Assembly (NCBI RefSeq): GCF_004297405.1
Contig: NZ_SCVC01000032.1
Coordinates: forward strand, 1-64,000
From: Reyranella sp.
GTDB lineage: Bacteria > Pseudomonadota > Alphaproteobacteria > Reyranellales > Reyranellaceae
DNA: 64,000 nucleotides
Direction of reading: 5' to 3'
Shown here: positions 27,576 to 37,700 of the stretch, in pieces
Layout of the letters: each line of letters starts with the position of its first letter
Position numbering within the stretch: the stretch's first letter is position 1
Notes under the pieces: model-generated
The model's database searches: none
The model's input: the letters and a program-made list of their open reading frames with translations, nothing else
Told to the model about the DNA's origin: nothing
Program-made: the position numbers and the translations under genes

Positions 27576-28318
27576 GGCGTGTTCTTCTCCAGGAAGGCAC
27601 GCACGCGCTTGATCGACTCGTCCAGATAGGTCGGGCCGCGCCAGTCCTTCTGGACCTCGATGTTGGGCGCGAGGGCGGCGATCTCGTCGCTCGTCTTGGC
27701 CGGGTGCGGCTTGTCGGTACCGGGCTGCAGGAGGAGCGGTGTCTTGCAGTTCTTCACGAAGTCGCGCGTAACGGAGAAGACGAAGTCGCCGCCGAACATG
27801 TTGTGGCCGAACGCGTCGATGGTGGCCTGCGAAATGTTCGGATCGCGCCCCCGCACCGTCTCGCCATAGCCCTTGACGGCGGCATCCCAGGTGTCGCGGT
27901 TCTCGTGCAGGCCGATCGGGTTCTGCAGCACCGCCGCCGCCACGCGATCGGGCGCCTGCTCGATCGCCTCGAAGCAGTAGCTGCCGCCGATGCAGCCGCC
28001 CATGACATGGAACTTCCCGAAGCCGAGATGATCCATCAACGCGATGTGGTCGGCCGCGAAGGTGTGCCAGCCATGGTCGGGCTTCACGTCGGCCACCGAC
28101 TTGCCGGCGTTGCGCTGGTCCATGCCGATCACGGTGAATCGGTCGGAGAGCGCCTGCATCGGGTTCATCCAGGCGGCCGGCTGGCCGGGATTGGCCGGGC
28201 TCTCCTTCCATAGACCGAGCTGCGACTTCAATCCGCCGGGAGCATAAAGCAGCAGCGGGAAGCCCGTGCCGTGGACCTCGTAATAGATCTCGGCATCGGG
28301 CCTCTTCAGTGTCGGCAT
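27572..28318 (-). CDS. Alpha/beta hydrolase
   Basis: YYEVHGTGFPLLLYAPGG, GMDQRNAGKS, FHVMGGCIGGSYC nucleophile-elbow region. Confidence 0.8.
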   Translation of the reverse strand: MPTLKRPDAEIYYEVHGTGFPLLLYAPGGLKSQLGLWKESPANPGQPAAWMNPMQALSDRFTVIGMDQRNAGKSVADVKPDHGWHTFAADHIALMDHLGFGKFHVMGGCIGGSYCFEAIEQAPDRVAAAVLQNPIGLHENRDTWDAAVKGYGETVRGRDPNISQATIDAFGHNMFGGDFVFSVTRDFVKNCKTPLLLQPGTDKPHPAKTSDEIAALAPNIEVQKDWRGPTYLDESIKRVRAFLEKNTP

Positions 28319-28337
28319 CGATCTCTCCCTTTGGGCG

Positions 28338-29330
28338 TCAACCCTGTGGCTTATAGCCGATCGAGTCGACAGTCTTCTTCCAGTCGCCGAGGTCTTTCAC
28401 CAGGCGCGCGGTGAATTCTGCAGGAGTTGCCGGCTCGACGTCGAGGCCCAGTTCGACCAGCTTCTTCTGCACTTCGGGCAGGGCAAGCACGGCGTTCAGC
28501 TCTTTGTTCCAGGCGTCGAGCAGGGGCGCGGACGTCTTGACCGGGGCGAAGAAGACGTACCAGCCCAGCGAGGCGAGCTGCGGATAGCCGAGCTGGCTGA
28601 TGGTCGGAATCTCCGGCGCCGAGGTGGTGGGCTTTACGCCCGAGGTGAAGATCACCTTCACCTTGCCGGCGCGGTGATGCTCCAGGAAGTCGGTGATGCC
28701 GCCGCAGCCGGCCGCGATATGGCCGCCCTGCAGGTCAGCCACCAGAGGTGCCGCGCCGCGATAGGGCACCGGCTCGAGCGGGACGCCGATTTCCTTGCCC
28801 GCCATGACGCCGAAGAAGTGGGTCGAGGAGCCCAGCGCCGTCGTGCCGAAGCTCTGCCGGTCCGGGTTCTTCTTCAGCCACGCGATATAGTCCTTGAGGC
28901 TGTTCACGCCGATGGTCGGCGAGACACAGAACGCCGTCTGGACCGTACCGGCCTGCGCGACCGGCGCGAGATCGGTCACGGGATCCCAGGTCACGCCCGG
29001 CATGGTGATCTTCTGGATGATCGTGGCGCTCGGCACGTAGGCGATGGTCGTGCCATCGGGCGGAGAGTTCTTCAGGGTTTCGATTGCGATGGTGCCCGAG
29101 GCTCCCGCCTTGTTGTCGACCAGGACATTACGGCCGGTGCGCTGCTTCAGCGGCTCGGCCAGGAAGCGCGCCATCACGTCGGTGCCACCGCCGGCCGGAA
29201 AGCCAACCAGGATCTTGAGCGGCTTGTCGGGCAGGCCCGTTTGCTGTGCGCGCACGGAGGCGAGGGGTGCTGCAGCAGCGGCGCCAGCCATGAGCAGCGA
29301 GGTACGGCGGGTGATCAGTTTCTTGGTCAT
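28338..29330 (-). CDS. Bug/TctC family substrate-binding protein
   Basis: LPDKPLKILVGFPAGGGTDVMARFLAEPLKQRTGRNVLVDNKAGASGTIA. Confidence 0.92.
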   Translation of the reverse strand: MTKKLITRRTSLLMAGAAAAAPLASVRAQQTGLPDKPLKILVGFPAGGGTDVMARFLAEPLKQRTGRNVLVDNKAGASGTIAIETLKNSPPDGTTIAYVPSATIIQKITMPGVTWDPVTDLAPVAQAGTVQTAFCVSPTIGVNSLKDYIAWLKKNPDRQSFGTTALGSSTHFFGVMAGKEIGVPLEPVPYRGAAPLVADLQGGHIAAGCGGITDFLEHHRAGKVKVIFTSGVKPTTSAPEIPTISQLGYPQLASLGWYVFFAPVKTSAPLLDAWNKELNAVLALPEVQKKLVELGLDVEPATPAEFTARLVKDLGDWKKTVDSIGYKPQG

Positions 29331-29342
29331 CTGCGTTTACTC

Positions 29343-30371
29343 CTAGGACACGAGGCTCCAGGCGAGTTCGGCGCGCTCGCGCGCCGCCTTGCCCATCTTG
29401 ATTGATTCGGGATTTGCGGCGTTGCCGCCGAGCCCACGGCGGTAGACGCCCTGGGCAATCGCGGCGAGCCGGAACAGCGAGAAAGCGAGGTAGTAGTTCC
29501 AGTGCGGAATCGACGTACGGCCCGTGCGCCGGCAATAGGCCGCGACGTACTCTTTCTCTGTCGGCAGGCCGAGCTTGGCGAAGTCCACCGTGGCGTAGCC
29601 GTGTGGCGGCTCCTTCAGGTGATAGCCGAGGCAGTTGTAGGCGATGTCGCAAAGCGGATGGCCCAAGGTCGACAGTTCCCAATCGAGCACGGCGACGATG
29701 CGCGGCTCGGTGGGATGGACGATGAGATTGCCCAGACGGTAGTCGCCATGGGCGATGCTCGTGGGATCGCCGTCGTCGGGAATATTCTCGGGCAGCCAGG
29801 CCGAGAGCTTGTCCATCGCCGGGATGTCCTCGGTCTTGAGTTCGGCGTACTGCTTGCTCCAGCGCGAGACCTGGCGGGCGATGTACTGCCCGCTGCGGCC
29901 ATAGTCGCCGAGGCCGACCTTCACCGGATCGACCTTGTGGAGGCGGGCGAGTACGTCGTTCATCGAGTCGAAGATGGCGGCGCGTTCGGCCGGCGTCTGG
30001 GCGGGCATCGATGGATCGACGAGGATCCGGCCTTCGACGGCATCCATGACGTAGAACATCTGGCCGATGACCGAATCGTCGTCGCAGAGCAGGCGCGCGC
30101 GTGCGACCGGAACATCGGTGTCGGCAAGGGCCGAGATCACGCGATATTCGCGATCGACCTGATGTGCCGAGGCCACGAGCTTGCCCGGCGGCTTCTTGCG
30201 CAGCACGAAGTCCTGGCGCTGGCCGGTCGACATCTCGGCCGAGACGAAGAAGGTCGGGTTGGAATGGCCCGAGTCGAACTGTCGAACTTCCAGGCCGCCG
30301 CGATAGCCCTCAAGACGAGCGGTAAAGTACCGTTCGAGAGAAGAAACATCGAAGCGGTGGCGCTCCATGAC
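29343..30371 (-). CDS. Phosphotransferase (APH/ACAD10-like) family protein
   Basis: IAHGDYRLGNLIVHPTEPRIVAVLDWELSTLGHPLCDIAY; start M at 30371 favoured. Confidence 0.85.
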   Translation of the reverse strand, partial: VMERHRFDVSSLERYFTARLEGYRGGLEVRQFDSGHSNPTFFVSAEMSTGQRQDFVLRKKPPGKLVASAHQVDREYRVISALADTDVPVARARLLCDDDSVIGQMFYVMDAVEGRILVDPSMPAQTPAERAAIFDSMNDVLARLHKVDPVKVGLGDYGRSGQYIARQVSRWSKQYAELKTEDIPAMDKLSAWLPENIPDDGDPTSIAHGDYRLGNLIVHPTEPRIVAVLDWELSTLGHPLCDIAYNCLGYHLKEPPHGYATVDFAKLGLPTEKEYVAAYCRRTGRTSIPHWNYYLAFSLFRLAAIAQGVYRRGLGGNAANPESIKMGKAARERAELAWSLVS

Positions 30372-30511
30372 GGGAACAGTGTTGGCGTAAGTCGACATGC
30401 GCCGAACCTAGAGGCGACGGCGAGGGTTCGGCAAACACCTGGTCCCGCAGGGAGGAACGCATTTCCGGAATGGAGAGATTCTGACTGGAAGCCATGTCGA
30501 TCAGCGAAGTT

Positions 30512-30766
30512 TCAACGGCGCATCTTGATGAAACCCGCGACTCCTACGATGCCCCACACGCCGCCGACGATCGCCGAAGCACTCGCGGCGTCGAGTTGAC
30601 GTTCGAGCACAACGAAGGCCGCGAAGGTGAGGCAGACCGCGCTCACGGCCAGTGCGGCGCCGGCTCCGAGGGCGAGCAATACGCGGTTGACCGCCTTGTC
30701 CGTGGCGGCGCGCAACGAGCGGGCCGCAGAGACGGTCGCTGCGGCCCGCATGAGCGCACTGATCAT
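30512..30766 (-). CDS. Small two-TM membrane protein
   Basis: Two hydrophobic segments; adjacent to DUF883 gene, same strand. Confidence 0.5.
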   Translation of the reverse strand: MISALMRAAATVSAARSLRAATDKAVNRVLLALGAGAALAVSAVCLTFAAFVVLERQLDAASASAIVGGVWGIVGVAGFIKMRR

Positions 30767-30809
30767 GGAAGGTTGCCCGGAGGGTTGCTTGGTGGGTCCG
30801 GAGTCCTTC

Positions 30810-31139
30810 CTAGGAGCGACGACAAAGATAGCCTGCTAGGAAGCCGATCCCGATGATCGCCGCCACGGTGGTGAGCGGCCGGGTCTCGGTCTGCTCGATC
30901 AAGGTATCGGTCGCCTTGTTCTTGAGGTTGATCGTGTCCTGGGCGACGGCCTTGGCCGTGTCACCATACTTGGCGATCAGGGCGCGCGCCGACTTGAGCG
31001 TTTCCTCGATTGCTTCCTCGCCGCGGGCCGCGATCGATTGGCCGGTACCGCTCATCGATTCCGTCAGCTCTTCGAGCTGGGACTTCAGAAGCGCGATCTC
31101 CTTGGCGAGGTCCTTGCCGTTGTGATGGGCTGTACGCAT
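30810..31139 (-). CDS. DUF883 (ElaB/YqjD-like) membrane-anchored protein
   Basis: Amphipathic helical N-terminus, C-terminal TLTTVAAIIGIGFLAGYLCRRS-type anchor. Confidence 0.8.
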   Translation of the reverse strand: MRTAHHNGKDLAKEIALLKSQLEELTESMSGTGQSIAARGEEAIEETLKSARALIAKYGDTAKAVAQDTINLKNKATDTLIEQTETRPLTTVAAIIGIGFLAGYLCRRS

Positions 31140-31227
31140 GTCAGGTCCTCCGAGGCTGCTGGTTGGGCATATCTCAGTGACAAAACGCTGGTCAGGGGAG
31201 GAGGTTGCAACCGCAGAGCGGGCCCGG

Positions 31228-31980
31228 TCAGCCGTCCCAGACGTTCGCGGGCATCGGCAGGCGTGCGAAATCGGCGTCGATCAGCGGGCGTTGAAAGGAC
31301 GCGCCTTCGCGTTCCAGCAGCATCATCCATTGCCGCACGTGCTGGCCGGAGTGCCAGGTGGTGCGCTCGAGCAATTCATGCAGGCTTTGCGCGCCATAGT
31401 AGGTGGCGAGCGATCGGGCCGGGTCGGTATCACCATCTGACCGCCAGGCGCGGAAGCGATCCCGTATGGCTGTACCGTATTCCACGAGAGCATCGCTGGC
31501 GGCATCGGGCGCCGGCTCTTCGCGGAACATCGCCTGCTCCAGGGTGAGGCCGCGCTCGGCATCGAGGAAGGCATCGACGACCTTGAAGAGGTGATAGGCG
31601 AGCGCGCGATAGCTGCGTGGCCGACCAGGCACATGGACGTGCAGGCGCTTCGCCGGCATCAGCGGCAGCAAGGCGATCGCCGCGCTCATGAACTTGTCGA
31701 GGCGCTGGGAGAGTTCGTCGGCCGAGAGGGCGGGGCCTGCCTTTTCGGTAAGCCCGAGGAACGCCACGATCTGCGGCAGGCTCTGGCCGAACACGAACTC
31801 CTTGCCGCGCGACAGCACCGGCACGGAACGCACGCCGAGCGCCTGCAGCTCGGCCAGGCCGGCCGGATCTTCGAGCACATTTATCGAAACGAAGTCGATC
31901 CCACGGACCGATAGAAACTCTTTGAGTCTCAGGCAGCTCGTTCAACCGGGCTGCCAGAAGACCTTCAATGGTTCCGTCAT
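31228..31980 (-). CDS. Glutaredoxin-DinB-like fusion with in-frame UGA at codon 13 (candidate selenoprotein, or pseudogene)
   Basis: MTEPLKVFWQPG[UGA]TSCLRLKEFLSVRGIDFVSINVLEDPAGLAELQALGVRSVPVLSRG...; ATG 31980 with AGGA upstream, 15 nt after previous stop; caller's start at 31878 is an internal GTG. Confidence 0.65.
31914..31930 (-). other. Stem-loop GAGACUC-AAA-GAGUUUC 11 nt after the in-frame UGA
   Basis: 7-bp stem (one G-U), read by eye. Confidence 0.4.
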
Positions 31981-31995
31981 GGCTTGTCCTGCTGG

Positions 31996-32379
31996 TCAGG
32001 GTTTCTTGTGGCAGACAACACAGATCTTGTTGCCGTCGAGGTCACGCACATAGGCACCGTAGTAGTCGGGATGATAGTGCGACCGGAGGCCGGGAGCACC
32101 TTCATCCTTCGCGCCGGCACTCATGGCTGCCTTGTAGGCGGCATCCACGGAGCCCCGATTGTCGGCTTCGAGGCCGATGGTGACGCCATTGCCGACCGAG
32201 GCCGCCTTCTGGTCGAGCGGGCTCAGCACCCAGAGCTGCGGCCGGCCGCCGGGACGGCCATATCCAGCGGCTGTCGGAAAGTCGAGATGACGTACCAGGC
32301 CGAGCGGCTTCAGCAGCTCGTCATAGAACGGCTTTGCCTTGGCGAGATCGTTGCTGCCGATCGTGACATGGCTGAACAT
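31996..32379 (-). CDS. VOC (glyoxalase) family protein
   Basis: MFSHVTIGSNDLAKAKPFYDELLKPLG...YYGAYVRDLDGNKICVVCHK. Confidence 0.88.
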   Translation of the reverse strand: MFSHVTIGSNDLAKAKPFYDELLKPLGLVRHLDFPTAAGYGRPGGRPQLWVLSPLDQKAASVGNGVTIGLEADNRGSVDAAYKAAMSAGAKDEGAPGLRSHYHPDYYGAYVRDLDGNKICVVCHKKP

Positions 32380-32409
32380 CGACGTTTCTCCTTCCCTCGA
32401 TTCATATGA

Positions 32410-33429
32410 TCAAAGGGTTGGCTTCATGCCGAGCCCTTGCAGCGTCGCCTGCCACTTCTTCATATGCGCCGCGAGACGCTCGGCACAGACGGCCGGCGTC
32501 GAGGTTTCGACCTCGAGGCCGAGCTGGGCAAGCTGATGGCTGACTTCCTTGTCCTTCAGTACGGCGGTGAGAGCACCATTCCAGAGATCGACCAGAGGTG
32601 GAGGCGTGTTGGCGGCGGCGAAGAATCCGTACCATTCCTCCATGGTGAGGCCCGGATAACCGGCCTCTTTCGCTGTCGGCAGGTCGGGCGCAACCGAGAC
32701 TCGCCTGGAGCCGGAGGTGGCGAGAACGCGCACGCGGTTGCCACGATGCGCTACCAGAAAAGAGGTGAGACCCGCGACGCCCGCCGGCACCTTGCCGGCT
32801 TCCATGTCGGTCACGAGCGGCGCAGTGCCACGGAAAGCCTGGCCCTCCATGGGCACACCGAACTCCCGGCCGAGCGCACGCGTGTAGAACTGCAGCATGG
32901 CGTCGCTGGCCGTCGTGCCGATCTTGTTGCGTCCCGGTTCGCCGGCCTTCAACCACTCGACATACTCCGCGATAGTCGCGACACCGATCTTGGGTGAGAC
33001 GGCGAAGGCGTCGATATAGGTGCCGGCGGTGGTAACTGGCGCCAGGTCGGTGGCCGGATCGAAGGGATAGGCGGGCGCGAAGAGCTTGGCGACCAGCGAG
33101 GGTGTCGGCATGAAGGCGACCATGCCGCCGTCGGTGCCGCCGAACTTGAGCGCTTCGCCAGCCGCCGCACCCGTACCGCCCGGGCGATTCTCGACAGTGA
33201 CCCTTCGCCCGACCCGACGCTCGAGTGCAGTGGCGATGAGCCGGGCCATGACATCGGAGCCGCCTCCTGCCGCGAAGCCGACGACGATCCGCAATACTCG
33301 ATCGGGCAGACTGGTCTGCGCATGCGCCAAGGCAGGGGCTGCTAGTGCTGCGCCGAGGATCGATCGGCGGAGGAGGGGTTTCGTCGATGTCACCTTTCGA
33401 GGATGCCGCAGGTCATGCGCTCGCGGCAA
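32410..33429 (-). CDS. Bug/TctC family substrate-binding protein
   Basis: LPDRVLRIVVGFAAGGGSDVMARLIATALERRVGRRVTVENRPGGTG. Confidence 0.9.
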   Translation of the reverse strand: MPRAHDLRHPRKVTSTKPLLRRSILGAALAAPALAHAQTSLPDRVLRIVVGFAAGGGSDVMARLIATALERRVGRRVTVENRPGGTGAAAGEALKFGGTDGGMVAFMPTPSLVAKLFAPAYPFDPATDLAPVTTAGTYIDAFAVSPKIGVATIAEYVEWLKAGEPGRNKIGTTASDAMLQFYTRALGREFGVPMEGQAFRGTAPLVTDMEAGKVPAGVAGLTSFLVAHRGNRVRVLATSGSRRVSVAPDLPTAKEAGYPGLTMEEWYGFFAAANTPPPLVDLWNGALTAVLKDKEVSHQLAQLGLEVETSTPAVCAERLAAHMKKWQATLQGLGMKPTL

Positions 33430-33441
33430 GAGATTGGTGCC

Positions 33442-34761
33442 TCAATGATGCGTAGTTGGACGTGGTAAACCGAAATGATCGCGCAACGTTTTGCCTTCAT
33501 AGGCGCTGCGGAAAAGTCCACGCTTCTGCAACAGCGGAACCACTTCTGCGACGAAGACGTCGAGCATCGACGGCAGCAGCGGCGGCATCAGATTGAAGCC
33601 GTCGGCAGCACCGTCGTTAAACCAGTCCTCGATCAGATCGGCGATCTGCTCGGGCGTGCCGGCGGTGGTGAAGTGGCCGCGCGCGCCGGCGAGGTAAGCG
33701 AGAAGCTGGCGTAGTGTGTATTTCTCGCGACGGACCAGTCCCACGATCACCTCAGTGCGGCTGCGGGCCGCCTGCACGGTACCAGGATCAGGGAAGTCCT
33801 CTGGCGTCAGCGGCCTGTCGAGTGGGAGATGTGAGAAATCGTGACCGCCGAAGCGACCGCTCAGCCGTTTGCGTCCCACCTCGGGATCGGTGAGCTCGTT
33901 CAGATCGCGCGCCAGGTGTTGCGCCTCGGCCTCGGTCGACGCGATAACCGGACTGAGGCCAGGCAGGATCATCACGTGTTCGGGCTTGCGGCCCTCGGCT
34001 GCCGCCAGCGCCTTCAGGTCGGCGTAGAAATCCTGCGCTGTCTTCTTCTCCATCTGCGCCGTGAACACCGCCTCGGCGTGGCGGGCGGCGAAGCGGCGTC
34101 CGGTGTCGGAGGAACCGGCTTGCACGAACACCGGACGGCCCTGTGGGCCACGCGGCATGTTGAGCGGACCTGCGACGCGATAGTATTTGCCCTCATGGTT
34201 GATCGGCCGGATGCGATCGGCCCGGGCATAGTGACCGCTCACCCGGTCGTCGAGCACGGCGTCGTCGGCCCAGCTATCCCACAGGGCTTTCACGACCTGG
34301 ACGAATTCCTCGCCGCGCTCGTAGCGTTCATCGTGGCTGACCAGACTCTCGCCTCCATAATTGCGCGCGGCAGCGGCGAGCCAGGAGGTCACGATATTCC
34401 AGCCGACACGGCCGCCGCTGATATGGTCGAGGGAGCCGAAATGGCGGGCGAGATTGAAGGGCTCGGAATAGGTCGTCGACGCCGTTGCGATCAGACCGAT
34501 ATGGCTGGTCGAGCCGGCGATGGCGCCGAGCGTCGTGATCGGCTCGAGCCAGGTGCTGGCGGCATGCGCCACGGTGTCCATCAGCGCCAGGGTGTCGGCC
34601 AGGAAGATCGAATCGAAAAGACCGGCTTCGGCGCGACGTGCAAGATCGCGAAAGTACTCGATGTCGGTCAGCGCAAGGGCTGAAGAGTCGGGATGCCGCC
34701 ACGAGGCTTCGTGATGGCCGCGGCTCTGGATGAAAAGATTGAGGTGGATCTGTCGCTTCAT
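33442..34761 (-). CDS. LLM-class FMN-dependent monooxygenase (NtaA/SnaA/DszA type)
   Basis: MKRQIHLNLFIQSRGHHEASWRHPDS...NIVTSWLAAAARNYGGE; M at 34761 favoured. Confidence 0.9.
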   Translation of the reverse strand: MKRQIHLNLFIQSRGHHEASWRHPDSSALALTDIEYFRDLARRAEAGLFDSIFLADTLALMDTVAHAASTWLEPITTLGAIAGSTSHIGLIATASTTYSEPFNLARHFGSLDHISGGRVGWNIVTSWLAAAARNYGGESLVSHDERYERGEEFVQVVKALWDSWADDAVLDDRVSGHYARADRIRPINHEGKYYRVAGPLNMPRGPQGRPVFVQAGSSDTGRRFAARHAEAVFTAQMEKKTAQDFYADLKALAAAEGRKPEHVMILPGLSPVIASTEAEAQHLARDLNELTDPEVGRKRLSGRFGGHDFSHLPLDRPLTPEDFPDPGTVQAARSRTEVIVGLVRREKYTLRQLLAYLAGARGHFTTAGTPEQIADLIEDWFNDGAADGFNLMPPLLPSMLDVFVAEVVPLLQKRGLFRSAYEGKTLRDHFGLPRPTTHH

Positions 34762-34765
34762 CCCC

Positions 34766-37700
34766 TCACTGTGCCGCGGGCGCGTAGACGGCGGCAAGCT
34801 GGCGTGAAACCAATCGTGCGTAGAGTCCGCCACGCGCAAGGAGCGAAGCGTGCGTTCCGCTTTCCGCTACGCGGCCTTCGTTGAGCACCACGATCAGATC
34901 GGCATCGCGCACGGTCGAGAGGCGATGGGCGATCACGATGGTGGTGCGATCGGCCTTCAGCACGTCGAGCGCGCGCCGCACGGCCTGTTCGTTCACCGCA
35001 TCGAGATGCGAGGTCGCTTCGTCGAGGATCAGGATCGGCGCATCCTTGAGGAAGGCGCGGGCGATCGCGACTCGCTGGCGCTGGCCACCGCTGAGACTGG
35101 TGCCACGTTCGCCGACCGGCGAGTCGAGACCTTCGGGCAGGGCGGCCACGAGTTCGCTGAGCGATGCATGCTCGATGGCGGCCTGCAATTCGGTTTCCGT
35201 GGCGTCGGGCCGAGCGATCAGGATGTTGGCGCGCAGCGTGTCGTTGAACAGGTACGTGTCCTGCGCGACGAGGGCCACGAGACCACGCAGGGCATCGAGC
35301 TTGTAGTTCTTGAGATCGGCACCGTTCAGCAGGATGCGGCCGGAGTCGGGATCCCAGAAGCGCATCAGGAGCTGCGCGGTCGTCGTCTTGCCGGCGCCCG
35401 AGGTGCCGACCAGGGCAATCGTCTTGCCGGCAGGAATGTCGAAGCTGACTTCGCTCAGCGCGCGGCGCGTCTGGCCGGGATAGGTGAAGGTCACCTTTTC
35501 GAGCGAAAGGGCGGCTGCCCCTCGCGTGACCGGGACGCCGGGGCCGTCGCGTACCGGGATCGGCTCGTTGGCCAGCGCATAGACACGACGGGTCGCGCCC
35601 AGCGTGTCGGCAAGCTGGCGGCCGATCTGCGCGATCTCGGAGACCGGCAGGAAGGCCGCCATTGCAAGGATGGTCATCAGCGGCAGCAGGCCCGGATCGA
35701 GCGCACCCTGCGCGGACAGGACCGCGCCGACCACGACGACCGCCAGGCCGCCCAGTCCGGTCAGCACTTCGAGGATCGCATGTTGAAGCGTGAGTTCGCT
35801 GAAGAAGGGCAGACGCAGCGAGATATGGCGCTGCGAGAGCTGGTCGAGCTTGTCGCCGCGCAAGTTCTCCTGCTGGAAGGCCACGATCTCGCCCAGACCC
35901 TGTACCGAGTCGACGGCAAAGGCGCCCAGCTCACCAGCGGCTTCGCGGGCCTGGCTGCCGAGCTTGTCGACGCGCTTTCGCATCAGGAAGGGGCTGAGGC
36001 CCACCGCCAGCAGGAACGGCACCAAGGCAAGCGCGAGCCAGCCGTTGGCTGTGGCGAGTGCTGCGACCACGACGGCCGGCACCAGGATCGCGACGAAGGC
36101 CGGCGCCACGGTGTGGGCGAAGAAGTATTCCACCAGCTCGATATCGTGGGTGGCCAGCGCCATCAGATCGCCTGTGCGGCGGCGTGTGAGATAGGCCGGG
36201 GCCAGCGCGTCGAGCTTGCGGAAGGCGTCGATGCGCATCTCGGCCAACAGGCGGAAGGCCATGTCGTGGGCCAACCAGGATTCCAGCCAGTGCAGCAGGC
36301 CAGAGAGTGGCGCCAGCACCGCGAGCGCGATGGCGAGCCCGCCATAGGGCTGGTGGTTCTTGAGCGCCAGTACGATCAGCGCCGACAGCACGCCGATGCC
36401 GATGAAGGCGACAACGCGCAACACACCCAGGATGAAGGTCGCAGTGAGCTTGCCCTTCCACGGCATGATGACCTTCATCAGCGCCGCGACCACCTGATAC
36501 CAGGTGAGCCCCTCGGCCTTGATGATGCCTTCGGTCACCAGCTTCACCGCGCCGCCTGGCGTATTGGCGACGGTCTCGGCGCGGGTCGGAACGTCGATCA
36601 CGTCGGCTGCCGCGGAGACTTGCTGCTCACGCGCCTGCTCGGCCATCAGCCGGGCATAGACGCCGCCCTGGTTCATCAGCGGCCCATGCTTGCCTTCCTC
36701 GGCGACATGGCCACGGTCGAGCACCAGAATGCGATCGCAGTCGATGACGCTCGACAGGCGATGGGCCAGGATGATCGTCGTGCGGCCTTGCATCAGGCGG
36801 TCCAGCGCTTCCTGGATCACGGCCTCGTTTTCGGCATCGACGGCGGAGAGCGCTTCGTCGAGCACCAGGATCGGCGTGTCGCGCAACAGAGCGCGGGCGA
36901 TCGCCAGACGCTGGCGCTGGCCGCCAGAGAGCTTGATGCCCTTCTCGCCGATCACCGTCTGATAGCCCTGCGGCAGGCTCAGGATGAACTCGTGGATGTT
37001 GGCGGCGCGGGCAGCGTCCTCCATTTCTTCCTGTGATGCGCCCGGCTTGCCCAGCCGGATGTTCTCCTCGACCGTGCCATGGAACAGGAACGTGTCCTGG
37101 TTCACCACCGAGATCAGGGAACGGATCTGTGCAAAGGAAAGCGAGCGCAGATCATGGCCGCCCAGCAGGATGCGGCCCTGGTCGGGATCGTAGAAGCGCA
37201 GCAGCAGACGCACGATCGACGACTTGCCGCCGCCCGAGGAGCCGACCAGGCCCAGCCGCTCACCGGCGGCTGCGGTGAAGGTGAGGTTGTCGTGCACGGT
37301 GCGGCGCGTGCCAGGATAGGCGAAGCGCACGTTCTCGAAAGTGATAGTGGGGGCCAGCACCGTGCTGAGCGTTGCCGGTGGCGCATCGGCCACGGAAGGC
37401 TTGTCGTCGAGAATGCGATAGATGCCCTGCGCCGCCGAGAGGCCGACCATGCCCTGGTGCAACACGGAGCGCAGTTCGCGCATCGGCCGGAAGATCTCGA
37501 TGCCGAGCATCAGGATCACCAGCAGGGCGGTGAGCGACATGGCGCCGGCTTCGACCCTCGAGGCGCCGTAGATCAGCGCTGCGGCGGCACCGCCGGCGAT
37601 CGACGTATCGGTGATGCCGCGCGCCAGCGAGTTGGTGCCCAGCACCCACATGGTGCGGCGGAAGAGATCGCGTGCTTCGACTTCGAGCTTGTCGGCGCGC

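Noticed and set aside
29343-30371. APH-like proteins (also 42581-43441) as aminoglycoside resistance genes
   Set aside because: The kinase fold is broad; the 29343 protein resembles the ACAD10-type family and neither has resistance-specific context.
31228-31878. ORF-track start at 31878 for the DinB-like gene
   Set aside because: It is an internal GTG in the middle of a glutaredoxin-like fold; homologous sequence continues upstream through the UGA to ATG 31980.
34850-37036. 728-aa plus-strand ORF
   Set aside because: Antisense shadow of the fused ABC exporter.
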